A stretch of DNA of 64,000 bases from Solobacterium sp. (GTDB taxonomy: Bacteria; Bacillota_I; Bacilli_A; Erysipelotrichales; Erysipelotrichaceae). The first letter of the stretch is position 1, and every line of letters begins with the position of its first letter. Positions 37,679-45,866 of the stretch are shown piece by piece. Position numbers and translations under genes: made by a program. The stretch is from positions 25,102-89,101 of the forward strand of contig JAFUGM010000031.1 of NCBI GenBank assembly GCA_017469355.1. The letters are read 5' to 3'. Below the pieces are notes generated by a model. It was not told the origin of the DNA and searched no databases. It saw only the letters and a list, made by a program, of their open reading frames with translations.

Positions 37679-37787
37679 TTACTGCGTCTCACCGCATTGG
37701 AATCCCTGTCTCATCCCTGGAACAACCATGAAGAAAGTAAGCTGAGAATAAGTATTGAAATTTTTTCACGAATGCGTCTCTTCCTTA

Positions 37788-37815
37788 TTTACAAACAGTT
37801 TTAACGGGATATAAT
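37788..37815 (+). promoter_or_regulatory. Promoter of guaB
   Basis: TTTACA (37788-37793), a 16-base spacer and TATAAT (37810-37815), 29 bases before the ATG. GAGGAGGG is the Shine-Dalgarno sequence. Confidence 0.75.
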
Positions 37816-37844
37816 AAGACAAATCAATTCAGAGGAGGGAATCT

Positions 37845-39344
37845 ATGGCGAAGTACTACAGTGAACCGTCGCATACATTCAGCGAGTATCTTCTGGTTCC
37901 GGGATTGACCGGAGAAAAGAATATTCCGGCGAATGTATCACTCAAAACACCACTTGTAAAATTCAAAAAAGGACAGAAACCTGCGATCTCGCTGAACATA
38001 CCTATGGTCAGTGCGGTCATGCAGAGTGTATCGGGGGATGAACTCGGTATTGCGCTTGCGAAAGAAGGGGGCATGTCTTTTATTTTCGGTGCCCAGACCA
38101 TTGAGTCACAGGCAGCTATGGTTTCCCGTGTGAAGAACTATAAAGCCGGGTATGTCGTTTCTGATTCCAACGTGACCCCGGATACGACCATTGGTGAAAT
38201 GCTGGAGATTCTGGAAACAACCGGACACAGCACCATGGCTGTGACCGATGATGGTACCTCCAACGGAAAGCTCCTTGGCATGCTGACGAGCAGAGACTAT
38301 CGGCTTGGACATGTCAAAATGAGTGATCCGGTCAAGAAATATATGACGGAACGCTCTCATCTCATTGTTGGTTATGAAACCGATGATCTTAGTGTATGCA
38401 ATGATCTGATCTGGACGCATAAGCTGAACCAGCTTCCGATTGTTGATAAGGATGATAACCTGCTGTATCTCGTATTCCGCAAGGACTATGACAGCCATAA
38501 GGAACATCCTCTCGAGATCCTCGATAAGGAAAAGCGCTTCATGGTTGGGGCTGGTATTAATACCAGAGATTATGAAGAGCGGATTCCAGCTCTGGTGGAT
38601 GCTGGAGTCGATTGCCTGGTTATTGACAGTTCCGATGGTTATTCCGTATGGCAGGCCAATGTCATTAAATGGGTACGAAAGAAGTATGGTGAAAAGGTAA
38701 AGATCGGTGCCGGTAATGTGGTTGACGCAGATGGATTCGATTATCTGGTCAAGGCAGGTGCGGATTTTGTCAAGATTGGTATTGGCGGCGGAAGTATCTG
38801 TATCACCCGTGAAACCAAAGGTATTGGCCGGGGACAGGCGACTGCAGTGATTGAAGTCGCTAAAGCAAGAGATGCATATTATAAAAAGACCGGCATCTAT
38901 GTACCGATCTGCTCCGATGGCGGTATTGTTTATGACTACCACATCACTCTTGCGCTGGCTATGGGTGCAGACTTCGTGATGTTAGGCCGTTACTTTGCCC
39001 GCTTTGAAGAAGCTCCAGGTGAAAAACTCATGGTAAACGGAACCTATGTGAAGGAGTACTGGGGTGAAGGCAGTAACCGTGCAAGAAACTGGCAGCGCTA
39101 TGATCTTGGCGGAAATAAGAAACTGACCTTTGAAGAAGGCGTTGACTCCTATGTTCCATATGCCGGATCACTTAAAGACAATGTGGCCTTAACTACCGCA
39201 AAGATCCGTTCCACCATGTGCAACTGCGGCGCATTAACGATTCCGGAACTTCAGAAGAAAGCAAGATTGACGCTTGTCAGCGCAACTTCCATTGTGGAGG
39301 GCGGTGCACATGATGTCATTGTCAAGAATAAAGACAAAGGCTGA
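37845..39344 (+). CDS. guaB: IMP dehydrogenase
   Basis: Oxidises IMP to XMP, the first step to GMP. A TIM barrel interrupted by two CBS domains (about residues 105-225: [20 protein letters not shown] and [20 protein letters not shown]). NAD/IMP site [20 protein letters not shown] with the catalytic Cys, then [20 protein letters not shown]. The flap reads [16 protein letters not shown], unlike common bacterial GuaB. The length is 499 residues. The active-site block resembles IMPDHs of some protists and related anaerobic bacteria more than Bacillus GuaB. Monocistronic with its own promoter and a downstream terminator. Confidence 0.94.
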   Translation: MAKYYSEPSHTFSEYLLVPGLTGEKNIPANVSLKTPLVKFKKGQKPAISLNIPMVSAVMQSVSGDELGIALAKEGGMSFIFGAQTIESQAAMVSRVKNYKAGYVVSDSNVTPDTTIGEMLEILETTGHSTMAVTDDGTSNGKLLGMLTSRDYRLGHVKMSDPVKKYMTERSHLIVGYETDDLSVCNDLIWTHKLNQLPIVDKDDNLLYLVFRKDYDSHKEHPLEILDKEKRFMVGAGINTRDYEERIPALVDAGVDCLVIDSSDGYSVWQANVIKWVRKKYGEKVKIGAGNVVDADGFDYLVKAGADFVKIGIGGGSICITRETKGIGRGQATAVIEVAKARDAYYKKTGIYVPICSDGGIVYDYHITLALAMGADFVMLGRYFARFEEAPGEKLMVNGTYVKEYWGEGSNRARNWQRYDLGGNKKLTFEEGVDSYVPYAGSLKDNVALTTAKIRSTMCNCGALTIPELQKKARLTLVSATSIVEGGAHDVIVKNKDKG

Positions 39345-39368
39345 TTGATTCTAAACGCACAGAATGAA

Positions 39369-39398
39369 AGAGACTTCAAATCGAGGTCTCTCTTTTTT
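39369..39398. terminator. Bidirectional terminator after guaB
   Basis: AGAGAC (39369-39374) pairs with GTCTCT (39386-39391), with an A-run before and a T-run after. It lies between the convergent guaB and GTPase genes. Confidence 0.75.
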
Positions 39399-40338
39399 AT
39401 CTTCTGGAAGGAACTGGATAGCCAATCAATTCCTGATCTGGCGGAGCACACGCTTCCATGTGGTTCACCTTCAGCAGTAATCGATTCTGATAGTGAATCC
39501 GAAGGACGGATAGGCTTGCCTGAATCACGTGCCAGGAATAGCGTTCGATCTTACTTCCTTCTGGAAAGGACAGATAAAACCCAAGTTCCTGAATATCTGC
39601 CATACAGCAGGTAAATACACGTCGGCTGCCAAACCAATAAGGCGTATCATCATCAGGCAGCTGGGTGATACGAAGAACAAGTTCGATTGTTTTACCAGAA
39701 TAGTCTTCCGGCTGCGTCAGTGAATCCAGATAAAAGCAGCTGTAATCCTCCTCCTTAATCTTCAGACAGGAAGCTGTCTTATCGTAAGTCAATGGAATTC
39801 CAAAGGCCTGCTCATGATATCCCAATGGACTTTCCCAGAGATAGGAAGCAGTCGGGTTAATTAAACGAAACGGTGTGCTGTAGGGGAGTAATGTATCTTT
39901 TTCCTTGGTGCGATTGAAGATGACGAGATCTGCCCGGGTAAGAATACGGCTGAAATGCGTTTTCATATTATTGAAAAAAAGATCCAGTGTTTCCCCATTG
40001 ATTAACGCTGTCTTTGCGCGAATGGTAAGACAGTCGGGAAGAGATGACTCAAGATCCTCCATCATCGCATTACATTCGATGTACAGCCGATCTGGCTGAA
40101 CCTGTTCTAATTGGTGGAGAAGAAAGGAGACAATTGACTCACTTCCATCATAGATGGATACCGTGACCTTCCGCTCCTTCAGCGCATCAAGTTGAAACGG
40201 CACTTCCCCGTCCTCAAATAAGAGAAGCAGGGTAGTGCCGTACCTGTAAAAATAATCATGAAAGAGATTGTCCTGAATATAAGTGGTCTTCCCGGAATCA
40301 AGGAATCCGGAAAAAAGATAGGTGTCAATCGCTTTCAT
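39397..40338 (-). CDS. G3E (CobW-like) GTPase with a YcgQ-like C-terminal domain
   Basis: The N-terminal 180 residues resemble the CobW/YciC metallochaperone GTPases: P-loop FSGFLDSGKTT near residue 10, LLLFEDGEVP, YIECNAM and the guanine motif region LVIFNRTKEKD. No CxCC metal motif follows the P-loop. The C-terminal about 110 residues contain a segment (FTCCMADIQELGF) very like the CC-x-AD block of TIGR03943/DUF1980 proteins such as YcgQ, which are usually separate proteins beside such GTPases. The length is 313 residues. It follows adhP by nine bases, so is probably cotranscribed. A role in metal handling is inferred, but no metal is indicated. Confidence 0.75.
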   Translation of the reverse strand: MKAIDTYLFSGFLDSGKTTYIQDNLFHDYFYRYGTTLLLLFEDGEVPFQLDALKERKVTVSIYDGSESIVSFLLHQLEQVQPDRLYIECNAMMEDLESSLPDCLTIRAKTALINGETLDLFFNNMKTHFSRILTRADLVIFNRTKEKDTLLPYSTPFRLINPTASYLWESPLGYHEQAFGIPLTYDKTASCLKIKEEDYSCFYLDSLTQPEDYSGKTIELVLRITQLPDDDTPYWFGSRRVFTCCMADIQELGFYLSFPEGSKIERYSWHVIQASLSVLRIHYQNRLLLKVNHMEACAPPDQELIGYPVPSRR

Positions 40339-40347
40339 CTAATGAAT

Positions 40348-41301
40348 TTACTCCTCGTATACCGCGACAAGACGTCCTTTGACTTCGCCTCTGGTCAACC
40401 GCTCAATGCCTTCACCGATTTCTTCGAAGGAAATGATATTGAGTACCGGATCCAGCTCACCGCTGGCAAGCAGATCCAGGCAGTCTTTCAGATCATCTGT
40501 GGTGCTTCCCTGAGAACCGGCGAATGTCAGTTCACGCATGATCATGTTCATGGTGTTGATTTCCGCATAGTCCTTTGCCATACCGACAATGACAACCTTA
40601 CCAAACGGAGCGACAGTATTCACCGCATCAGTCGTTGTCTGACCGCCTCCCGCAAAGTCAATGATGACATCGAGATTCTTATCCGCAAATTCAGTGATGG
40701 AAGACTTTACTTCCTTTGCGCCAAGACTTAATGCGAGTTCCTGTGCTGCCGGTTTTCTTGTGGCGACATAAACTTCGGCGCCTTTGACAACCGCAATACG
40801 TACCGCAAACTGTCCAAGACCACCAACACCGATAATACCTACTTTTGTGCCGGCTTTGACTCCGCCAACCGTGCATACCGCATGATAGGAAGTCGCACCG
40901 GCATCGGTTGCGGCGGCTGCTTTATAGGGTGCTAAACCCTCCGGTACTTTGACGAGCTGCTCCACTGGCGCAGTTGTCATCGTTCCATAGCCGCCATCAC
41001 GGGTATAACCAGGTGTGGTTCCGTCTTTGGCGTGGAGCGGGCATACCGCAACTACATCGCCAACTTCAAACCCTTCTACACCTTCGCCGATTTCAACAAT
41101 ACGGCCGCATACCTCATGTCCCATGATCACCGGGACATTAAAACTTGGCATCCAGCTCTCATGTTCGAGCGCGCTGACATCGGAGTGACATAGTCCACCC
41201 GCAAGTGTCTTTAAAACGACATATCCGGGTTTCGCAACGGGGTCCGGCTTCTCAACAATTTTTAAGGGGATGTGAGTTCCGGTAAATTCCCAACCTTTCA
41301 T
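40348..41301 (-). CDS. adhP: Zinc-type alcohol dehydrogenase, short form
   Basis: Medium-chain dehydrogenase/reductase. The catalytic zinc ligands are Cys in GGLCHSDVSALE and His-Glu in VIMGHEVCGRIVEIGEGV. The coenzyme fold has GIIGVGGLGQFAVRIA. The overall sequence is closest to AdhP-type NAD-dependent alcohol dehydrogenases. At 317 residues it is about 20 shorter than usual, because the four-Cys structural-zinc lobe is absent: after VAVCPLHAKDGTTPGY comes directly TRDGGYGTM. ATG at 41301 follows AAAGGAG. A 27-base dyad lies upstream. The natural substrate is unknown. Confidence 0.88.
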   Translation of the reverse strand: MKGWEFTGTHIPLKIVEKPDPVAKPGYVVLKTLAGGLCHSDVSALEHESWMPSFNVPVIMGHEVCGRIVEIGEGVEGFEVGDVVAVCPLHAKDGTTPGYTRDGGYGTMTTAPVEQLVKVPEGLAPYKAAAATDAGATSYHAVCTVGGVKAGTKVGIIGVGGLGQFAVRIAVVKGAEVYVATRKPAAQELALSLGAKEVKSSITEFADKNLDVIIDFAGGGQTTTDAVNTVAPFGKVVIVGMAKDYAEINTMNMIMRELTFAGSQGSTTDDLKDCLDLLASGELDPVLNIISFEEIGEGIERLTRGEVKGRLVAVYEE

Positions 41302-41352
41302 AACAGAATTTGCTCCTTTCGTAGTTTCATTGTAAACGAAACGGAGAATCAT

Positions 41353-41379
41353 TTGTGCAAATATAACAATATTTCACAA
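41353..41379. promoter_or_regulatory. Imperfect palindrome upstream of adhP, possible redox-type operator
   Basis: TTGTG, one C, AAATAT, AACA, ATATTT and CACAA form a dyad with a single-base asymmetry, about 52-78 bases before the adhP ATG. The outer TTGTG/CACAA halves recall Rex and CRP/FNR sites, but the spacing is longer than a Rex box. The assignment is tentative. Confidence 0.4.
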
Positions 41380-41457
41380 TAAAATCAGATTTCATGCATG
41401 CCTTTCCTCAATGGACTTGGGCCAGGCATAATACATGCATTCACAGATGTACTCTCC

Positions 41458-41475
41458 TATAATACGAATCGTATT
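41458..41475 (+). promoter_or_regulatory. -10 element with overlapping dyad AATACGA-A-TCGTATT before the DUF2318 gene
   Basis: TATAAT (41458-41463) overlaps a perfect 7-bp inverted repeat with a one-base centre (41461-41475). A regulator bound here would block the promoter. It does not match the standard CopY (TACANNTGTA) or known Fur consensus. No -35 is seen. Confidence 0.55.
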
Positions 41476-41490
41476 GTAAGGAGACATTCT

Positions 41491-42066
41491 ATGAAGAAAT
41501 ATATTCTGCCTTTGATCGCTGGAATTGTTGTGATCGCCGCAATTGCAGTTGTTCTGTTTGTTCCAGATGAACGTGAAGCGGTTGTAGAAACTGCTCCGAA
41601 TACATCTCTTGAAACAGCTTCAGAAGCTGTTCCGGAACTTTCTTCTCCCACTGTAAGTGAGCAGGGGGTTCATCTATTAAATGCGGTATTTAATGAAGAG
41701 GGTAATCTTGAGATTCATAAGGAAGATCTCTCTGCGGACACCTTAAGTGTGATTCGCCTTGGGGATGACAGTAAGATTGAGCTGGTTGCGGTTCTGGATT
41801 CCAATGGGGAGATACAGTATGCCCTTGGAACCTGTCAGTCCTGCAATGGATCTCCTAGGGCTTACTATACGCAGAATGGTGATATGCTTCAGTGCAATAA
41901 CTGTGGTCTGACGTTTGATCTTTCCATTATCGGTACAGATGGAAGTGGATGTCATCCGATCGGGGTGAATGATCTTACTATTGCAAGAACCGATGATATC
42001 GTGACACTGAGCACAGAAAACCTCCGTTCCTATGAACCGCTCTTTGCGAATCTGGAGGCACATTGA
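41491..42066 (+). CDS. DUF2318-like membrane-anchored metal-binding protein
   Basis: A signal anchor (MKKYILPLIAGIVVIAAIAV), an acidic linker, then a domain with paired cysteines CQSCNGSPRAYY and CNNCG, followed by GSGCHPIGV. This arrangement fits DUF2318, a domain often attached to iron or copper membrane proteins. The length is 191 residues. AAGGAG precedes the ATG. Its stop overlaps the next gene by four bases, so the two products probably act together. Extracytoplasmic location is inferred. Confidence 0.8.
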   Translation: MKKYILPLIAGIVVIAAIAVVLFVPDEREAVVETAPNTSLETASEAVPELSSPTVSEQGVHLLNAVFNEEGNLEIHKEDLSADTLSVIRLGDDSKIELVAVLDSNGEIQYALGTCQSCNGSPRAYYTQNGDMLQCNNCGLTFDLSIIGTDGSGCHPIGVNDLTIARTDDIVTLSTENLRSYEPLFANLEAH

Positions 42067-43373
42067 GCAGACAGTTTGAATTAACCATCAAGGGAATGTT
42101 CTGCCCGCATTGTGAGGAACGGATCAAGCATGCGCTATCTCGTCTTCCTGAGGCAGAGCAGGTTTCCGTATCTTATCAACAGGGAACCGCATCGTTTATT
42201 TCGGCGGATTCTGTCACATTTGATGTGATTCGGGAAACAATCGAAGGGCTTGATTATGAAGTTCTTTCGATGCGTGAGCTGAATCAGGGAAGTTCGTGGG
42301 GAAATCAATCTCCGAAGGAACGGCTGATCGAAGTAAGTTCTGTGCTTGTCATCATCCTTGGTCTTTATGTAATTGCGTATAGACTTGGGTATCTGAAGAT
42401 TCTGAATGCCTTTCCGATTGTCGAGTCATCCATGAATACCAGTGCAGTGTTCTTTGTGGGGCTGGCGACATCACTTCACTGTATCGGAATGTGCGGAGGC
42501 ATCAATCTTTCCCAGAGCCTTCTGATTCACGACCGCTCCCTAGTCATTCGCAAGAACGCCCAGTATCATCTTGGCCGTATTCTTTCCTATGGATTTGTTG
42601 GACTCCTTGCGGGATTCCTTGGATCTATTCTGCAGTTTTCATCACGGATGAAAGCGTTCTGGATGGTACTTGCGGGCATACTAATGATATTAGTTGCGCT
42701 GAATCTGCTTGGCGTATTCCGGGCACTGACATTCCGGTTTCCAAATTCCTTCCGAACGCTCTTGCAGAAACGGAAGAAGGGAACTTCTTCGTTTGTGATT
42801 GGCTTATTGAATGGATTCATGCCATGTGGGCCATTACAATCCATGCAGTTATATGCGTTATCGACAGGAAGTATCTGGAAGGGATGGGTTGCGATGACTG
42901 CGTTTGGACTAGGCACGGTGCCTTTGATGTTTGCCTTTGGCACCACTGCCGGTACGATACAGAAGCGGTTTTATCGCCAGATTGTCTCTGTTTCTGCAGT
43001 ACTGGTATTTGTTATGGGCATTCATTCCATGGGGAACGGGTTATCCCTGTTAGGTATTGCCAAGCCTTCGGTGAATGATCCTTCGCTTTGCACTTCTATT
43101 GTCAAAGGGGAGAAACAATATGTGACAACGGAGATTGATTATGGTTCCTATCCGCCGATTTCAGTTACTGCCGGGGTTGAAGTCGAATGGACCATTCTTG
43201 CGGAAGAAGAAAAGCTGAATGGCTGTAATCGGGAGATTCTGATTCCCGAGTATGATCTGAGTATTCCATTATCTCCGGGAATGAACGTGGTTCACTTTCT
43301 GCCGGAAGCACCTGGAACCTATGCTTATACCTGCTGGATGGGCATGATTCAAAGTTCGATTACAGTGAAATAA
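42063..43373 (+). CDS. HMA - SafE/DsbD_2-type membrane - cupredoxin protein, likely copper handling
   Basis: Three parts. An HMA domain (residues 1-70) has the metal site GMFCPHCEERIKHAL. A membrane domain of about six helices (90-330) carries the paired SafE/cytochrome c biogenesis motifs HCIGMCGGINLSQS and GFMPCGPLQSM. A C-terminal domain (350-436) shows a cupredoxin-like pattern with possible copper ligands in NGCNREI and TCWMGMIQ. The start is TTG overlapping the preceding TGA, with GGAGG five bases upstream. It probably moves or loads copper, or transfers reducing equivalents, at the outer membrane face. The direction of transport is unknown. Confidence 0.82.
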   Translation: MSRQFELTIKGMFCPHCEERIKHALSRLPEAEQVSVSYQQGTASFISADSVTFDVIRETIEGLDYEVLSMRELNQGSSWGNQSPKERLIEVSSVLVIILGLYVIAYRLGYLKILNAFPIVESSMNTSAVFFVGLATSLHCIGMCGGINLSQSLLIHDRSLVIRKNAQYHLGRILSYGFVGLLAGFLGSILQFSSRMKAFWMVLAGILMILVALNLLGVFRALTFRFPNSFRTLLQKRKKGTSSFVIGLLNGFMPCGPLQSMQLYALSTGSIWKGWVAMTAFGLGTVPLMFAFGTTAGTIQKRFYRQIVSVSAVLVFVMGIHSMGNGLSLLGIAKPSVNDPSLCTSIVKGEKQYVTTEIDYGSYPPISVTAGVEVEWTILAEEEKLNGCNREILIPEYDLSIPLSPGMNVVHFLPEAPGTYAYTCWMGMIQSSITVK

Positions 43374-43374
43374 A

Positions 43375-43397
43375 ACAGGTGCTGTGATTACACCTGT
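43375..43397. terminator. Weak hairpin between the SafE protein and MgtC genes
   Basis: ACAGGTG (43375-43381) pairs with CACCTGT (43391-43397) between convergent genes. There is no clear T-run, so efficiency is doubtful. Confidence 0.45.
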
Positions 43398-44086
43398 CAT
43401 AATTCTTCTGCAGAGATAATTCCCGGCATATTTGTGATTTTCTTCAGCAGTGTCTCGTGATTGAGATCCGCATCGGAACGTAACGACAACATCGCATTAT
43501 ACATATGAACAGATTCTTCTGAGGTTCCTGTAATCTGCAGATTTGTAATCGTTACGTTGTTGTCTTTCGCTAAGCGAAGCACCTGATCAAGATCGGCCCG
43601 ATGGTAATAACTGACTGCGAAATTGAATTCCGTGGAATGCTTGATGCTTTTACGAAGCTTATCCATCCATGTCTCAATAATCAGCACAAGGGCAGTTGCG
43701 GTAATCCCGCCTTCATAGAATCCCGCACCAATCGCAAGACCGATAATACCTGCTGTCCACATACCGGCTGCGGTCGTAAGACCCTTTACGGTATGTTTTT
43801 TTGTAACGATAATCGTACCAGCACCGATGAAACCGAGGCCAGATACTACCTGTGCACCAATACGTGATATATCCGTAGGCAGTTCAGCCACAAGGTAGAG
43901 ATATAAACCGGTAACTGAGGCAATACATGCCGCAAGACATACTAATGTATGGGTACGGAATCCTGCAGGTTTATTGCGGTAGGAACGCTCTAAGCCAATG
44001 ATTGTTCCGCAGGCAAACGACAGAACCAGACGGAAGGTAACGGATATAGATGTGAAATCTCTCAAACTGTTAAATATATTCAACAT
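43397..44086 (-). CDS. MgtC/SapB family membrane protein (second of tandem pair)
   Basis: About four to five helices. The MgtC signature is clear: FACGTIIGLERSYRNKPAGF, RTHTLVCLAA, QVVSGLGFIGAGTIIV, and GLTTAAGMWTAGIIGLAIGAG. A C-terminal cytoplasmic ACT-like domain of about 75 residues follows. The length is 229 residues from the ATG at 44086, which follows the stop of its paralogue by five bases. No strong Shine-Dalgarno sequence is at the proper distance, so translational coupling is likely. MgtC proteins are linked with magnesium limitation and ATP-synthase inhibition in other bacteria. Confidence 0.9.
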   Translation of the reverse strand: MLNIFNSLRDFTSISVTFRLVLSFACGTIIGLERSYRNKPAGFRTHTLVCLAACIASVTGLYLYLVAELPTDISRIGAQVVSGLGFIGAGTIIVTKKHTVKGLTTAAGMWTAGIIGLAIGAGFYEGGITATALVLIIETWMDKLRKSIKHSTEFNFAVSYYHRADLDQVLRLAKDNNVTITNLQITGTSEESVHMYNAMLSLRSDADLNHETLLKKITNMPGIISAEEL

Positions 44087-44091
44087 AAGGT

Positions 44092-44817
44092 TTACGCTAT
44101 CAGCTCCTCCACACCATATACACACGGAAGTTCCGCAATGGATGACAACATTTCAGAATGAGAAGGGTTGTCTTTCGAAAGACGAAGGGAGAATATCGCT
44201 GAAGGATATTTTTCCTTTTCCTTGACGACCTGTTCAAAGTCAATGCCAAGAATACGTCCTTCATGTTCTGTAACAACCGAGGTAATGGTCTCCACATTCT
44301 GCATATCCTCGAATTCCACAAAGAGCGTGATATTTCGATGACGGCGTTTGAATGTGGTCTCCATCGGAGACATGACATCCAGTGCCAGCAGAATCAATAA
44401 CATCGAGGGAATGACACAGATATAGAAGCCTGCCCCAGACGCAAGACCCATACATACACTGGCGAACAGTCCTGTTGCCGTTGTCAGGCCTTCCACCTGC
44501 TGGTGGTCAATCGCAATAATCGATCCGGCAGCCAGGAAACCGACACCGGATAATACCTGTGCCGCATAGCGGCTGGCATCAAATTTCATTCCTACATTCG
44601 CGACGGTTTCACTCCATGGACCTGCTAACATCTCATATTCATAGATGGCTAACAGGATGGAAAGGGCAGCACCGATTCCAGTCAACATATACGTGCGGAA
44701 TCCGGCGTGACGCTTTCGGCGTGTACGGCCATAGCCGATGATTCCCGAGGACACTGTCGCAAGCAGCAACCGGAATAATATGGATCCAAATGTGAAGTTG
44801 GTTGAATTCAGATTCAT
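44092..44817 (-). CDS. MgtC/SapB family membrane protein (first of tandem pair)
   Basis: A paralogue of the following gene with the same topology: SSGIIGYGRTRRKRHAGF, RTYMLTGIGAALS, AAQVLSGVGFLAAGSIIA, GLTTATGLFASVCMGLASGAG, and a C-terminal soluble domain. The length is 241 residues. GGAGGTGCT lies directly before the ATG, overlapping the DUF5662 stop region. The two copies have diverged, so the duplication is not recent. Confidence 0.9.
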   Translation of the reverse strand: MNLNSTNFTFGSILFRLLLATVSSGIIGYGRTRRKRHAGFRTYMLTGIGAALSILLAIYEYEMLAGPWSETVANVGMKFDASRYAAQVLSGVGFLAAGSIIAIDHQQVEGLTTATGLFASVCMGLASGAGFYICVIPSMLLILLALDVMSPMETTFKRRHRNITLFVEFEDMQNVETITSVVTEHEGRILGIDFEQVVKEKEKYPSAIFSLRLSKDNPSHSEMLSSIAELPCVYGVEELIA

Positions 44818-44826
44818 AGCACCTCC

Positions 44827-45396
44827 TTACAGCGGGATATGGTTCGTGATGCAGTGACGAACATACGCAAATGCCGCATCTTCACCCTGTTCCGCAACCA
44901 TCCGGAGAATCTTCTCCATTTTGGCGGCAGTTTCTTCATGCATGATATAACGGTCATTCTTTTTTAAAAAGTAGTTCAGCGCATCCTGATCGGTATACGC
45001 ATTCCCGTTATATACCTTACAGGCGGCGATACGATCACATACCGATTCGGCCAGATATCGGTCTGGCATCGGAATGGGTACCCATTTTCCGCCAAGAAGA
45101 TCATACCAGTAATCCCAATGATGGAGATTTCTACCTTTATGGTGAAGCCATCCCATGGAATATCCTTTCAGTTCTTTTTCATAGCTATAAGGACTCCGAA
45201 AGCCCTGATAGTAGCGAATAGAAGGAATTAACTCACCTGGCGAATACTTGGAAAGATCATGCGTTAGACCCTGCTGGTATAGTCCGCAGGCGAAGCAGTG
45301 TTTCCTTACCAGTGCCCGATGGGTATGTACGGTTTTAAGATGCCCTCGGACTTTCTGAAACAGCGTATAGTCGCTTTGGTGTGTCATTTTTTCCAT
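44827..45396 (-). CDS. DUF5662 family protein
   Basis: A 189-residue, His- and Trp-rich soluble protein with the family pattern: VHTHRALVRKHCFACGL, GLTHDLSKYSPGEL, and GWLHHKGRNLHHWDYW, ending CITNHIP. The conserved His and Asp residues suggest a metal-dependent (HD-like) site. The function is not known. Minus-strand TATAAT ends eight bases before the ATG and no Shine-Dalgarno sequence is visible, consistent with leaderless translation. It heads the operon with the two MgtC genes. Confidence 0.82.
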   Translation of the reverse strand: MEKMTHQSDYTLFQKVRGHLKTVHTHRALVRKHCFACGLYQQGLTHDLSKYSPGELIPSIRYYQGFRSPYSYEKELKGYSMGWLHHKGRNLHHWDYWYDLLGGKWVPIPMPDRYLAESVCDRIAACKVYNGNAYTDQDALNYFLKKNDRYIMHEETAAKMEKILRMVAEQGEDAAFAYVRHCITNHIPL

Positions 45397-45494
45397 ACAC
45401 GGCTATTATATGTGAAAAACGGTTCGTTCTAATACAAAATGACTCTTTAATAATTTGAATAAAACGGTAAAATAATGCACAGGGCAGGACAGTT

Positions 45495-45866
45495 ATGACA
45501 CGACACGAGAATCGGGAAAAAGCGATGATTGCGACTTATCAGAATCAGATTTTCAACCGTCCGGTTGAAGAACTGATTGCGGATAATTTTACGGATGAAG
45601 AGGTGGATGACTATATCATCTCTGTAGTCCGTCAGGCAATTGAGCAGACCGATAGGTATCATACCTATATAGATGAAGTGCTGGATGACTGGTCCTTTGA
45701 CCGTCTCGGGATGATTGAACAGGCCATCCTTCTCAATGGATGCGCTGAGTTCGATCTGAAACAGATTGAAGCAGCAGTCATCATTGATGAATACGTGCGT
45801 CTTGCGAAAAAGTTCTGTGACAGCGACAGTTATAAGTTGATCAACGGTGTTCTGGACCGCATATGA
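45495..45866 (+). CDS. nusB: Transcription antitermination protein NusB
   Basis: RNA-binding helical protein of the rRNA antitermination complex. MTRHENREKAMIATYQNQIF at the start is the NusB basic helix region. EVLDDWSFDRLGMIEQAILLNG and VIIDEYVRLAKKFCDSDSYKLINGVLD are the conserved C-terminal blocks. At 123 residues it is slightly short for the family. The stop overlaps xseA. It is the first gene of the eight-gene operon. Confidence 0.94.
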   Translation: MTRHENREKAMIATYQNQIFNRPVEELIADNFTDEEVDDYIISVVRQAIEQTDRYHTYIDEVLDDWSFDRLGMIEQAILLNGCAEFDLKQIEAAVIIDEYVRLAKKFCDSDSYKLINGVLDRI

